From Methylophilales bacterium HTCC2181 (GTDB taxonomy: Bacteria > Pseudomonadota > Gammaproteobacteria > Burkholderiales > Methylophilaceae), in contig AAUX01000001.1 in assembly GCA_000168995.1 (NCBI GenBank), forward strand, positions 372,001 through 436,000: a stretch of DNA of 64,000 nt, read 5' to 3'. The notes beneath the pieces are model-generated. The model was not told the DNA's origin. It did not search any database and saw only the letters and a program-made list of their open reading frames with translations. Of the stretch, positions 9,014 to 18,643 are shown in pieces. The translations under genes were made by a program, and so were the position numbers. Positions within the stretch are counted from its first letter, which is position 1. Every line of letters begins with the position of its first letter.

Positions 9014-10174
9014 ATGAAGATATTTTCATCACAAAAAAAATATAATTTACCCATTTATGATTATCGACTGATTTGGACTGCTTTGCTCCTCCTTGGTATA
9101 GGTTTGGTGATGGTTTATTCCTCATCAGTTGATGTAGCTGCAGCTAGCAAGTCATCGAGCTACCAGAATCATTATTATCTGCTAAGGCAGTCGATATACA
9201 TTGGATTAGGTTTATTCATCGGTTATATAAGCTTTCAAATTCCAATATACTTTTGGCAAAGAATGGCTCCATATCTTTTTATAATTGGTTTAATTATGTT
9301 GATACTGGTATTGATTCCAGGAATAGGAAGAGAGGTTAATGGTAGCCGTAGATGGATTTCTTTAATAATAGTTAATTTCCAGCCATCAGAATTTGTTAAA
9401 TTAGTCACCATAATGTACGCATCTGATTATGTGTTAAGAAAATCCAAACAAATGAAAACTATTGTTAAAGGATTTTTGCCTATGCTTGGCGTAATTGTTT
9501 TTACTGGGTTTCTACTTTTACTAGAGCCAGATTTTGGAGCACTAGCTGTAATAACAATGGTTGCAATGGGGATTCTTTTTTTAGGTGGCCTCTCCCTTAA
9601 AATATTTTTTAGCTTAATCATTTTTACACCAATTAGTATATATTTCCTTATAGTTAACTCACCTTACCGTATGCAAAGAATTGTTGCATTCCTTGATCCC
9701 TGGGCTGACCCCTATGGGAAGGGCTACCAGTTAACACACTCCTTAATTGCTTTTGGGAGAGGAGAATACTTTGGTGTTGGACTAGGAGCAAGTGTGGAGA
9801 AACAACTTTATCTACCTGAGGCACATACTGACTTTATTCTGGCAGTGATTGGAGAAGAGTTTGGGCTCCTTGGAGTAACTATTGTAATTGGACTATTTGT
9901 CTACCTAGTTTTAAGGATGTTTGGTATTGCAAAAGAATCAATTCAAAATAAAAAACATTTTCCTGCCTTAATGGCTCAAGGAGTAGCGTTATGGTTCGCC
10001 ATTCAAGGAATAATAAATATGGGCGTTAATGTTGGATTATTCCCCACAAAAGGTTTAACTCTTCCATTATTGTCGTTTGGTGGGAGTGGCATTTTATTAA
10101 ATATGATTGCTATTGCGATAGTGCTTAAAATTGATCATGAAAATAGACGAAATATAAGGGGCCAGTATTATTAG
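9014..10174 (+). CDS. ftsW: Septal peptidoglycan glycosyltransferase FtsW (SEDS family)
   Basis: FtsW polymerises lipid II at the septum together with FtsI. The 386-residue protein has about ten hydrophobic segments. SEDS-family signatures include QPSEFVK, LLLEPDFGA, the long periplasmic loop with DPWADPYGKGYQ, and a C-terminal LPLLSFGGSG. The final motif and the position between murD and murG separate it from its paralogue RodA. It follows murD by 2 bases. Confidence 0.96.
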   Translation: MKIFSSQKKYNLPIYDYRLIWTALLLLGIGLVMVYSSSVDVAAASKSSSYQNHYYLLRQSIYIGLGLFIGYISFQIPIYFWQRMAPYLFIIGLIMLILVLIPGIGREVNGSRRWISLIIVNFQPSEFVKLVTIMYASDYVLRKSKQMKTIVKGFLPMLGVIVFTGFLLLLEPDFGALAVITMVAMGILFLGGLSLKIFFSLIIFTPISIYFLIVNSPYRMQRIVAFLDPWADPYGKGYQLTHSLIAFGRGEYFGVGLGASVEKQLYLPEAHTDFILAVIGEEFGLLGVTIVIGLFVYLVLRMFGIAKESIQNKKHFPALMAQGVALWFAIQGIINMGVNVGLFPTKGLTLPLLSFGGSGILLNMIAIAIVLKIDHENRRNIRGQYY

Positions 10175-10187
10175 TAAGTTAAAAATC

Positions 10188-11231
10188 ATGATCGCTGCAG
10201 CTGGCACGGGAGGACATATATACCCAGGGCTAGCAATTGCTGATTATTTTCAAAAAAAGAAGCATCAGGTATCGTGGACAGGAACAGCAGCAGGCATGGA
10301 AAATAAGCTAGTGAATAAAAAGTTAATAAATTTTTATATAATAAGGATGAAGGGAGTAAGAGGAAAGGGGTTGGTTGAATGGATAAAATTACCATTCCGA
10401 TTGATGGCCTCTATATATGAATCAATTTTGATTCTGCGAAAAGAAAATCCAAGCTTTGTAGTTTTAATGGGAGGTTATATATGCTTTCCGATAGCAATAG
10501 CAGCTAAATTACTTAGTATTAAGATCGTCATTCACGAGCAGAATGCAATTGCAGGACTATCTAATAAATTATTATCTAAAATTTCATCAAAGACTTTCCT
10601 GGGTTTTAAAAATAATATCAAAGATGGTCTTGTGGTTGGAAATCCAATAAGAGAATCACTGTATGAAATTCCAGAGGTAAATGAGAGGTTTAAAGGTAGA
10701 AGTGGACCATTGAGGATACTCGTGATTGGTGGAAGCCTTGGGGCGATGGTATTTAATGAAACATTACCAGCAATATTTTCATTGGTTAATAGTAAGAAAC
10801 GAATTGAAGTTATACATCAGTCAGGCGCTATGAATTATGAAAAATTAAATAATAATTATTCTAAATATAATTTAAACGTAAAGACTAAAAAATATATTGA
10901 AGACATGGGATCTCATTTAGCATGGGCAGATTTAGTTATTGCAAGAGCCGGAGCATTGACGGTATCAGAACTTTTAGAGCTTGGCATAGCAAGCATTTTA
11001 ATTCCATACCCGTTTGCTGTTGACGATCATCAACTCCTTAACGCTAAAGTCTTAAAGATTAAGTCTGCAACTAAAATTATTTTAGAAAAGAATATAAAAG
11101 AAGGGCTTGCCAATCTGTTACTTAAAATTGATAGGGTGGAGTGTATGAGAATGGCAATGAATGCCAAAACGAAATTTAGACAACAAGCGTGTAAGAATAT
11201 ATATGAGTACCTTATAACTGATGAAAAATAA
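10188..11231 (+). CDS. murG: UDP-GlcNAc:lipid I N-acetylglucosaminyltransferase MurG
   Basis: MurG adds GlcNAc to lipid I on the cytoplasmic face of the membrane, producing lipid II. The GT-B protein of 347 residues has the glycine-rich GTGGH at 6-10, the HEQNAIAG loop, and the UDP-binding segment with ARAGALTVSEL. The start ATG at 10188 leaves the usual short N-terminus. No strong ribosome-binding site precedes it, so coupling to ftsW 13 bases upstream is likely. The end overlaps murC by 11 bases. Confidence 0.96.
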   Translation: MIAAAGTGGHIYPGLAIADYFQKKKHQVSWTGTAAGMENKLVNKKLINFYIIRMKGVRGKGLVEWIKLPFRLMASIYESILILRKENPSFVVLMGGYICFPIAIAAKLLSIKIVIHEQNAIAGLSNKLLSKISSKTFLGFKNNIKDGLVVGNPIRESLYEIPEVNERFKGRSGPLRILVIGGSLGAMVFNETLPAIFSLVNSKKRIEVIHQSGAMNYEKLNNNYSKYNLNVKTKKYIEDMGSHLAWADLVIARAGALTVSELLELGIASILIPYPFAVDDHQLLNAKVLKIKSATKIILEKNIKEGLANLLLKIDRVECMRMAMNAKTKFRQQACKNIYEYLITDEK

Positions 11232-12594
11232 GATAAAAAAAATTCATTTTATTGGTATTGGAGGTTCCGGAATGTCGGGTATTGCCGAAGTTATGCACAA
11301 TTTAGGATTTAAAGTTTCGGGGTCAGACTCAACATCAACAAATGTAACAGCCGAACTTAAACGCATGGGTATTAGAGTGTACACAAAGCACGCAGCAAAA
11401 AATATTACAGGTGTGGATGTTATTGTATCTTCGACGGCAATAACTAAAAATAATATAGAAATAAAAGAGGGTAAAGATAAAAATATTCCAATTATTGCTC
11501 GAGCAGAGATGCTATCAGAATTAATGCGCTTTAAAACAGGTATTGCGGTAGCAGGAACACATGGAAAAACCTCTACAACTAGTCTTTTGGCAAGTATATT
11601 ATCACAAGGTAATTTAGATCCCACATTTGTTATAGGGGGCCGTATCAATTCAATGAAGGCAAATGCTAAGTTAGGAGCAGGTGATATCTTCGTTGTTGAA
11701 GCCGATGAATCTGATGCATCTTTTCTGCATTTAAACCCAATCAATACTATCGTAACAAATATTGATAGAGATCATTTAGAAGCCTACCAGGGTGATTTCG
11801 AGAGACTAAAAGCGACTTATCTTGATTTTATTCATCAAGTACCTTTTTATAGTAACGTTTTTTTATGTGTAGATGACGATGAGATAAATAAGATAATACC
11901 GGATATTATGCGACCTATTGTTACTTATGGCCTATCTGCTCAAGCTCAAATTCAAGCCACATCTATTGTGCACTTCGAAAATAAAATGAATTTTGTTGTG
12001 CATGACAAGTACTATAAAAAAATTAAGTTCGATATAAACATAAATTTACCTGGAATTCATTATGTAAATAATACGTTAGCCGCAATTGCAGTTGGATTAG
12101 AGTTTGGGGTATCAATCAAAAATATTCAAAAGGCATTAAGAGATTTTGAGGGGGTTTCTAGAAGGTATGATGTTTACCGAGGTATTTATAAAAACAATAA
12201 AAATTTTATTGTTGTTGATGACTACGGCCATCACCCAACAGAAATTAGAGCCGTTCTAGAGGCGACAAAAAAAGGATTTCCTAACAAGGAAGTTGCTCTG
12301 GTATTTCAGCCCCACAGATATTCAAGAACAAAAGATTGTTACGAAGAATTTTTATCGGTATTTAATATTCCGCAGAAGCTATTTCTATTTGATATTTATA
12401 GCGCAGGTGAGGATCATATCCCTGGAATTTCGTCAGAAAAGTTACTAAAAGATATAAAAAGATCAAATGCTTACCATTTGCCCAATGGCAAGAGGGCTAA
12501 TAAGATTATTTTAGACAATATTGCGGAAGATAGCATTATTCTGATAATGGGAGCAGGATCTATTGGAAATTTTGCGAGTCAATTTATAAGCTGA
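11221..12594 (+). CDS. murC: UDP-N-acetylmuramate:L-alanine ligase MurC
   Basis: MurC adds the first amino acid, L-alanine, to UDP-MurNAc. The product of 457 residues shows the N-terminal nucleotide-binding GIGGSGMSG at 12-20 and the ATP loop GTHGKTST at 112-119, in which the family-typical His replaces Asn. DDYGHHPTEI and FQPHRYSRT mark the C-terminal half. It overlaps murG by 11 bases and murB by 1 base (TGATG), suggesting translational coupling through the operon. Confidence 0.97.
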   Translation: MKNKIKKIHFIGIGGSGMSGIAEVMHNLGFKVSGSDSTSTNVTAELKRMGIRVYTKHAAKNITGVDVIVSSTAITKNNIEIKEGKDKNIPIIARAEMLSELMRFKTGIAVAGTHGKTSTTSLLASILSQGNLDPTFVIGGRINSMKANAKLGAGDIFVVEADESDASFLHLNPINTIVTNIDRDHLEAYQGDFERLKATYLDFIHQVPFYSNVFLCVDDDEINKIIPDIMRPIVTYGLSAQAQIQATSIVHFENKMNFVVHDKYYKKIKFDININLPGIHYVNNTLAAIAVGLEFGVSIKNIQKALRDFEGVSRRYDVYRGIYKNNKNFIVVDDYGHHPTEIRAVLEATKKGFPNKEVALVFQPHRYSRTKDCYEEFLSVFNIPQKLFLFDIYSAGEDHIPGISSEKLLKDIKRSNAYHLPNGKRANKIILDNIAEDSIILIMGAGSIGNFASQFIS

Positions 12595-13481
12595 TGATAG
12601 AAGCTAACAAAATTCATCATAACGTCGGGTTAAAAGATTTTAATAGCTGGAGAGTTGGCGGGATCGCAAGAAATTTTTATATTTGTACTGATAAAAATAT
12701 TTTGTCTGCCCATATTAAATCTAAGCTAATGGAATATCCATTATATTTTATTGGATTAGGGTCAAATACATTATTTAGGGATGGATTGATAAAGGGAACC
12801 ATTGTGTTGATGAGTAAAGCAATGGGTAACATTGTTCAGCAGCCTCCATATTTTTACGCAGATGCGGGTATTAGCTGCTCAAAATTGGCAAAATTTGTAG
12901 CAAAATCTGGCCATAAGGAATCTGCTTTTTTAGCTGGTATTCCAGGGTCAGTTGGTGGTGCATTAGCAATGAATGCTGGTTGTTATGGATCAGAAACATG
13001 GGATTTTATATCAAAGGTTTTATTGATTGATCTAAACGGTAATCAATTCACAAGATATAAAGAAGAGTTCGATGTCGGATATAGAAAGGTTGTGAATAAA
13101 AAAGGGTTAAATGAATATTTTCTTGGGGCTTGGTTTGTATTTCCTGAAGGAGAAAAAGAGACTGCACAGACTGCCATCAAAGATCTTTTAAGAAACAGGA
13201 AGGATACACAGCCCCTTGAATGGCCAACAGCTGGATCAACTTTTAGAAATCCGCCAAATAATTATGCAGCTAAATTGATTGAGGATTGTGATTTAAAAGG
13301 ACATTGTATTGGCGGGGCCCAAGTCTCTAATAAGCATGCAAACTTTATTATAAATATTGGCAATGCAACAGCCTTAGATATAGAGAGATTAATTGAACAT
13401 ATAAAAAAAAGGGTGCTTGAGGTAAAAAAAATCACACTTGAAACGGAAATTAGATTCATTGGAGAAGAATTTGGCCCTTAA
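12594..13481 (+). CDS. murB: UDP-N-acetylenolpyruvoylglucosamine reductase MurB
   Basis: MurB is the FAD- and NADPH-dependent reductase that forms UDP-MurNAc. The 295-residue product has the FAD-binding segment with LGSNTLF, AGIPGSVGGALAMNAG in the PCMH-type domain, and GSTFRNP with the catalytic serine. C-terminal GGAQVSNKHANFI is also typical. The compact size fits type II MurB (about 300 residues) rather than the longer E. coli type I enzyme. Its 3' end overlaps ddl by 11 bases if the ddl start chosen here is right. Confidence 0.95.
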   Translation: MIEANKIHHNVGLKDFNSWRVGGIARNFYICTDKNILSAHIKSKLMEYPLYFIGLGSNTLFRDGLIKGTIVLMSKAMGNIVQQPPYFYADAGISCSKLAKFVAKSGHKESAFLAGIPGSVGGALAMNAGCYGSETWDFISKVLLIDLNGNQFTRYKEEFDVGYRKVVNKKGLNEYFLGAWFVFPEGEKETAQTAIKDLLRNRKDTQPLEWPTAGSTFRNPPNNYAAKLIEDCDLKGHCIGGAQVSNKHANFIINIGNATALDIERLIEHIKKRVLEVKKITLETEIRFIGEEFGP

Positions 13482-14379
13482 GGATTACGGAAAGGTTGCT
13501 GTCTTGTTGGGTGGAGAATCAAATGAGAGAGAAATATCATTGCAAAGTGGACAAGCCGTTCTCACCTCCTTGCTCCAATCTAAAGTAAATGCATTTGGGT
13601 TAGACCCAAAATTTGAACCATTGAGTAAGTTAGCCGAATGTAGCCGAGTATTTATATGTCTCCATGGTAAGGATGGAGAAGATGGAAAAATACAGTCATA
13701 TCTAGACGATATAAAAATTCCCTATACAGGTAGTGGCTTCCATGCATCAAAATTAGGAATGGATAAGTTATTGTCTAAAAATATTTGGAAGAAATTAAAG
13801 ATAAATACCCCCAATTTTGTTCGGTTAGAAGAGGGGATGACTTACGATGAGGTATGCAAAAACCTTGGATCCTCTTTTTTTATTAAAGCTGCAAATTCTG
13901 GATCAAGCATTGGTATTAGTAAGGTTACAAAGCCTCAGCAATACCAGGCTGCATTTGAAAGTGCCTACAAAGTTGATAACACTGTTATTGCTGAAATGAT
14001 GATTTTTGGAGAGGAATTTACCCTTCCAATACTTGATAGTTCACCTTTATCAATCGTTGAGATTCGCCCAAAAACTGATTTTTATGACTACGAGGCAAAA
14101 TATCATCGCGATGATACAGAGTTTATTTGTCCTGCAAAGCTCGATAAAGTTTTAGTTGATAAAATTAATCAATTAGGAATGAAGGCATTTAATGCTCTAG
14201 GTTGTTCTGGATGGGGCCGTGTTGATTTCATGATTAACAATCAAAATGAGGTTTTTATTATAGAGGTAAATACTATTCCTGGTATGACAAGCCATAGCTT
14301 AGTCCCTATGTCTGCAAAACAGAGTGGATTAAGTTTTGACAGTCTTGTTCTAAAAGTTCTCGATACCGCCTATGCTTAA
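13471..14379 (+). CDS. ddl: D-alanine--D-alanine ligase
   Basis: Ddl makes the D-Ala-D-Ala dipeptide used by MurF. ATP-grasp features are clear: LLGGESNEREISLQSG at the N-terminus, IKAANSGSSIGI, GEEFTLPI, GWGRVDFMI, and EVNTIPGMT near the C-terminus. Three in-frame TTG codons (13438, 13459, 13471) could start it and there is no ATG. I chose 13471, which gives 302 residues, because GGAGAAG (13461-13467) sits just upstream and the family begins close to this point. The end overlaps ftsQ by 8 bases. Confidence 0.92.
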   Translation: MALKDYGKVAVLLGGESNEREISLQSGQAVLTSLLQSKVNAFGLDPKFEPLSKLAECSRVFICLHGKDGEDGKIQSYLDDIKIPYTGSGFHASKLGMDKLLSKNIWKKLKINTPNFVRLEEGMTYDEVCKNLGSSFFIKAANSGSSIGISKVTKPQQYQAAFESAYKVDNTVIAEMMIFGEEFTLPILDSSPLSIVEIRPKTDFYDYEAKYHRDDTEFICPAKLDKVLVDKINQLGMKAFNALGCSGWGRVDFMINNQNEVFIIEVNTIPGMTSHSLVPMSAKQSGLSFDSLVLKVLDTAYA

Positions 14380-15103
14380 CTCAGTTGAAGGGTTAAAAAA
14401 ACTAATATTATGTATTTACACACTAATTGTCCTCGCATTATGTTTTTTAATGGGACAAATGCTTGCAAAAGCCGATATGCCTATAAATGAAGTATTAATT
14501 AAAGGTGAGTATAGGCATATTGATGGCGATCAGATCAATTTAATTGCTAACGAGTATTTGGTCGGTAATTTTTTTACAATTAACCTAAAAAATACTCAAA
14601 AAGCATTTAAAAAGTTACCTTGGGTTAGAGATATTAGTGTCAGGCGTAAATGGCCAGACAAGCTTATTATTAATATAGAAGAACATAAGGTGCTAGGAAG
14701 ATGGCGGAATCTAGGGCTGGTAAACAATCATGGTGAGATATTTAATGCTGCCTTTCAAGAAGACTTACCTATTTTTTACGGTAAAGAAGCCTTGGTTAAG
14801 GAAATAACGAACAAATATTACGAAATTAACGAAATACTCGGTAAAGAGCTCATGCAAATTGGTACAATTACTCTATCAAATAGACTTTCATGGGAAATAA
14901 CTACGAACAATGGACTTAAAATTATCCTAGGAAGAGACAAGATTATTGTTAAGTTAGAATCGTTTATTAATCAATACCAAGAAGTGTTATACAAGATGAA
15001 AAACCGAATAGAGTACGTCGACTTGAGATATAAAGATGGATTTTCGGTAAGAGTAGTTGATGAGAGCATGACTAACCCAAACAAAGAAAAAACAATTTTA
15101 TGA
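14372..15103 (+). CDS. ftsQ: Cell division protein FtsQ
   Basis: FtsQ is the bitopic scaffold of the FtsQLB complex that relays signals between early and late divisome proteins. The 243-residue product has one transmembrane helix at about 11-31. A POTRA domain follows, with the typical LPWVRDISVRRKWPDKLIINI run near residues 88-108, then the FtsQ beta domain. Length is in the usual range. The end overlaps ftsA by 4 bases (ATGA). Confidence 0.94.
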   Translation: MLNSVEGLKKLILCIYTLIVLALCFLMGQMLAKADMPINEVLIKGEYRHIDGDQINLIANEYLVGNFFTINLKNTQKAFKKLPWVRDISVRRKWPDKLIINIEEHKVLGRWRNLGLVNNHGEIFNAAFQEDLPIFYGKEALVKEITNKYYEINEILGKELMQIGTITLSNRLSWEITTNNGLKIILGRDKIIVKLESFINQYQEVLYKMKNRIEYVDLRYKDGFSVRVVDESMTNPNKEKTIL

Positions 15104-16338
15104 TTAATGGAAAAGAAGAAAAAAAACTAATAGTTGCTCTCGATGTAGGAACATCAAAAATTGTAGTTATTGTTGGTGAGCTTCAGGCTGACGGGGTCAT
15201 TAAAATAATAGGCCTTGGACAACATCTTTCTAAAGGGCTTAAGAAGGGTGTTGTGATTAATATTGATAGTACTATTCAGGCTATACAAAGAGCTATTGAA
15301 GAAGCTGAATTAATGGCTGATTGCAAGATAAAAGATGTATATACAGGAATTGCCGGCAACCATATTAAAAGCTTAAATTCACATGGAATGGTTAAGGTTA
15401 AAGATTCCGAGGTATCACAAATGGATATTGATCGAGTTTTTGAAACAGCACAAGCTATTACTCTGCCCCCCGACCAGCAAGTACTGCATGTTTTGACACA
15501 AGAATATATTTTGGACGATCAGCATGATATTAGGGAGCCGCTTGGGATGAGTGGAATGAGATTGGAAGTTAAAGTTCATATTGTTTCTGGGGCAATTGCG
15601 GCTGCTCAGAATATAATCAAATGTATTAAAAGATGCGGTTTGGAAGTAACAGAGCTTGTTTTGCAGCCTCTTGCCTCTAGTGAAGCAGTTCTAACAAAGG
15701 ATGAAAAAGAGCTGGGAGTTTGTTTGGTTGATATCGGAGGTGGTACGACAGACATAGCAATAATAAAAAACGGATCTATCCAGCATACATCAGTAATACC
15801 AATTGCCGGAGATCAAATAACAAATGATATTGCTGTAGCATTTAGAACCCCCACACAATCCGCTGAAGACATTAAAATAAATCATGGGTCAGCAGTATCT
15901 TACATGGCTTCAATTAATGAGATTATTGAAATTTCACTTGTAGATGGAAGGGAACCAAAGAAAATAACTACTCAAGCGCTAGCGCAAGTTATTGAGCCAA
16001 GGATTACAGAACTTTTTGAGCTTGTAAGAAACGAGCTTCAAAGAAGTAGGTTGGGTAATGGAATTGCTTCAGGCATAGTTATTACAGGCGGATCATCATT
16101 GATGCGGGGCATGGTAAATTTAGGAGAAACCATTTTCAATATGCCGGTACGCGTAGGCTTGCCAAGAGATGTAGACGGGCTGCTTCAAGTTGTTGAAAAT
16201 CCAAGGTATGCTACTGGTATTGGGCTATTAAAGATGGGTAGAGATGAGATAGAGTCGGATAAGGTTAATTGGACAGATGGTAATCTTTTGACTCGATTAG
16301 CTAATCAGATAAAGACTTGGTTTCATGGAAATTTTTAA
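15100..16338 (+). CDS. ftsA: Cell division protein FtsA
   Basis: FtsA is an actin-like ATPase that tethers FtsZ filaments to the inner membrane. The 412-residue product shows the phosphate-1 loop ALDVGTSKI near residues 14-22 and the phosphate-2 loop DIGGGTTDIAI. A late GIVITGGSSLM adenosine motif is also present. The C-terminus ends in an amphipathic stretch (LANQIKTWFHGNF) that fits the membrane-targeting helix. It overlaps ftsQ by 4 bases and lies 18 bases ahead of ftsZ. Confidence 0.97.
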   Translation: MINGKEEKKLIVALDVGTSKIVVIVGELQADGVIKIIGLGQHLSKGLKKGVVINIDSTIQAIQRAIEEAELMADCKIKDVYTGIAGNHIKSLNSHGMVKVKDSEVSQMDIDRVFETAQAITLPPDQQVLHVLTQEYILDDQHDIREPLGMSGMRLEVKVHIVSGAIAAAQNIIKCIKRCGLEVTELVLQPLASSEAVLTKDEKELGVCLVDIGGGTTDIAIIKNGSIQHTSVIPIAGDQITNDIAVAFRTPTQSAEDIKINHGSAVSYMASINEIIEISLVDGREPKKITTQALAQVIEPRITELFELVRNELQRSRLGNGIASGIVITGGSSLMRGMVNLGETIFNMPVRVGLPRDVDGLLQVVENPRYATGIGLLKMGRDEIESDKVNWTDGNLLTRLANQIKTWFHGNF

Positions 16339-16356
16339 GTTTATTTAGGATAAGTA

Positions 16357-17508
16357 ATGTTTGAGATAGTAGAAAATAAAAAACAAAAAGCTGTCATTAA
16401 GGTTATTGGTGTCGGTGGATGCGGTGGAAATGCCATTGACTATATGATTGAAAAAAACGTAATGGGGGTAGATTTTATTTGCGCCAATACGGACCTTCAA
16501 GCCCTTCAAAAAAGTCAGGCGAGCACTATAGTTCAAATTGGTGAAATGCTAACTCAAGGATTAGGAGCTGGTTCAAGACCAGATACAGGAAAACAAGCAG
16601 CAATAGACGATAAAGAAAAAATTATAGAAGCGATTGATGGTGCAGATATGTTATTTATTACCGCAGGCATGGGCGGAGGAACGGGAACCGGAGCAACTCC
16701 AGTAATAGCACAAATTGCAAAGGAACTTGGAATACTAACTGTTGCTGTTGTAACTAAACCGTTTGATTTTGAAGGTAGAAGGACCCAGGTTGCAAAAGAT
16801 GGAATTAATGAGTTAGTAAACTATGTCGATTCGTTGATAACAATTCCAAATGAAAAATTGATGGGAGTACTGGGAGATGAAGTAACTTTTGTAGACGCTT
16901 TCGGCGCGGCAAATGAAGTCTTGTACAGCGCTGTTCTAGGTATCGCAGAAATTATAAACAATCCTGGAATGATTAACGTTGATTTTGCAGATGTAAGAAC
17001 TGTTATGGGTGAGATGGGAATGGCAATGATTGGGTCTGGCTTTGCAGAAGGCTCGGATAGGGCGGAAATTGCAGCGAAATCAGCAGTAGCATGCCCGTTA
17101 CTAGAGGATGTAAACCTGAATAATGCAAAAGGAATTTTAGTTAATATTTCTGCAAGTCGCGACTTTAAGATGAAGGAGTACTTTGAAATTATGGACATAA
17201 TTAAACAATTTGCTTCTGACAATGCCACAATCATTGTTGGAAATGTAATCGATGAAAGTATGTCCAACAGTATAAGAGTTACGATGGTTGCAACCGGCCT
17301 AACAGGAAGCTTTAGTGTAGAAGATAAGGATGAGAATGTTATGCAGGCCTTTGTTTACGACGACGAAAGTTCTAATAAAGGCATTGAAGACAATAAAAAT
17401 GACGAATCAATAAATGTTTTTTCCGATAGCGAAGATATTAACCGTCATAGCTTTTCTTCTGATAGTGACGATCAGTATGATGTCCCAGCATTTTTGAGAA
17501 AAAAATAA
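16357..17508 (+). CDS. ftsZ: Cell division GTPase FtsZ
   Basis: FtsZ is the tubulin-like GTPase that forms the Z ring. The 383-residue product carries the nucleotide-binding GVGGCGGNA near residues 18-26, the tubulin signature GGGTGTGATP, and the T7-loop NVDFADVRTVM. An acidic, serine-rich linker follows. The C-terminal peptide DVPAFLRKK is the conserved docking site for FtsA and ZipA. The ATG has a GGATAAG element upstream. lpxC begins immediately after the stop codon. Confidence 0.98.
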   Translation: MFEIVENKKQKAVIKVIGVGGCGGNAIDYMIEKNVMGVDFICANTDLQALQKSQASTIVQIGEMLTQGLGAGSRPDTGKQAAIDDKEKIIEAIDGADMLFITAGMGGGTGTGATPVIAQIAKELGILTVAVVTKPFDFEGRRTQVAKDGINELVNYVDSLITIPNEKLMGVLGDEVTFVDAFGAANEVLYSAVLGIAEIINNPGMINVDFADVRTVMGEMGMAMIGSGFAEGSDRAEIAAKSAVACPLLEDVNLNNAKGILVNISASRDFKMKEYFEIMDIIKQFASDNATIIVGNVIDESMSNSIRVTMVATGLTGSFSVEDKDENVMQAFVYDDESSNKGIEDNKNDESINVFSDSEDINRHSFSSDSDDQYDVPAFLRKK

Positions 17509-18459
17509 ATGGTATTGCAAAGAACAATTAAAAATGTAGTAAGTTCTGTGGGTGTTGGTCTTCATACAGGGGAAAAAGTAACGCTGACATTGAATCCAGC
17601 ACAAGAAGAACATGGAATTATTTTTGAAAGAACTGACATTGAAACTAGGCCAAGGATAAGAGTAAATGCACTCGCGGTAAAGGAAACTAATCTTTGTTCT
17701 ACGATTGGCGACGACAATTTTTCCATAGCAACTGTTGAGCATTTAATGTCTGCCTTATCTGCTACAGGAATTGACAATATACTAATTCAGCTTAATGGAT
17801 CGGAGATTCCAATTATGGATGGTAGCTCTATTCCATTTATTCATTTAATAAAGTCAGCAATTATTGTTGAGCAAAAAAAAGCTAAAGAATTTGTCGTAAT
17901 AACAGATGTCGTTGAGATTATCGACGGAGATAAGTTTGCGAGATTTGAGCCGCATAATGGATTCATCGTGGATTTTACAATTGACTTTCCACACCCTGCC
18001 TTCAAAGAGGAAGAAAGTAATGTTTCAATAGATTTTTTCAAAGAATCATATATTGATGAGATAAGCAGGGCCAGAACTTTTGGGTTTATGCAGGAGGTAG
18101 AGTTTTTGAGGTCTAATGGCTTAGCAAGAGGAGGTTCGCTGGAAAATGCAATCGTTTTGGACGATTATAAAATTTTAAATGAAGAAGGTTTAAGGTATAA
18201 AGATGAGTTTGTAAGACATAAAATTCTTGATGCCATTGGAGATTTATATATCCTTGGCAACCCAATTATTGGCAAATTTACAGCCTATAAGTCCGGACAT
18301 GATTTAAATAATAGATTGCTCAGGCTTTTGATAGAAAAAAAAGATGCATGGGAAGTTAAAGGCATTAATGCCCCCGATTTAATTTCTAACTCTAATCTAT
18401 CGAGCTATTTGCATGTAAACAATGAGCTAACAAAAAAAGGACAAAATAACATACAATGA
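17509..18459 (+). CDS. lpxC: UDP-3-O-acyl-N-acetylglucosamine deacetylase LpxC
   Basis: LpxC is the zinc deacetylase that commits UDP-GlcNAc to lipid A, showing that the cell makes an LPS-type outer membrane. The 316-residue product has the zinc-ligand motifs TVEHLMSAL and HKILDAIGD. It also has the N-terminal GVGLHTGEKV and the RARTFGFM segment, with length near the usual 305. Start and ftsZ stop are adjacent. The end overlaps the next small gene by 4 bases. Confidence 0.97.
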   Translation: MVLQRTIKNVVSSVGVGLHTGEKVTLTLNPAQEEHGIIFERTDIETRPRIRVNALAVKETNLCSTIGDDNFSIATVEHLMSALSATGIDNILIQLNGSEIPIMDGSSIPFIHLIKSAIIVEQKKAKEFVVITDVVEIIDGDKFARFEPHNGFIVDFTIDFPHPAFKEEESNVSIDFFKESYIDEISRARTFGFMQEVEFLRSNGLARGGSLENAIVLDDYKILNEEGLRYKDEFVRHKILDAIGDLYILGNPIIGKFTAYKSGHDLNNRLLRLLIEKKDAWEVKGINAPDLISNSNLSSYLHVNNELTKKGQNNIQ

Positions 18460-18638
18460 TTTTTGTAAGACTAGCTCTATTTATTTTGATAATTTCTATT
18501 TTAGTGCTTTGTATTTTCTTTATAGTGACTAGAAATAAAAAATATTTACTAATTATAAAAAAGATACTTTCCTACTCTTTTTATATTTTAGTAATTATTC
18601 TTATTACTTTTTTCCTATTAAGATTTATTCACATATAG
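18456..18638 (+). CDS. Small two-helix membrane protein, unknown function
   Basis: The 60-residue product is not recognised. It is almost entirely hydrophobic: one helix at about residues 5-25, a short basic turn (TRNKKYLLIIKK) and a second helix at about 39-57. The ATG overlaps the lpxC stop by 4 bases (ATGA), which argues for real, coupled translation. The next gene begins 5 bases after the stop. A role linked to lipid A synthesis or to the NDUFA9-like protein is conceivable, but nothing in the sequence shows it. Confidence 0.6.
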   Translation: MIFVRLALFILIISILVLCIFFIVTRNKKYLLIIKKILSYSFYILVIILITFFLLRFIHI

Positions 18639-18643
18639 ATTTA

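Noticed and set aside
11244-11744. Minus-strand 166-codon open frame inside murC
   Set aside because: It is antisense to a full-length, motif-complete MurC and has no recognisable features.
16821-17267. Minus-strand 148-codon open frame inside ftsZ
   Set aside because: It is antisense to conserved FtsZ sequence and is explained by codon bias.
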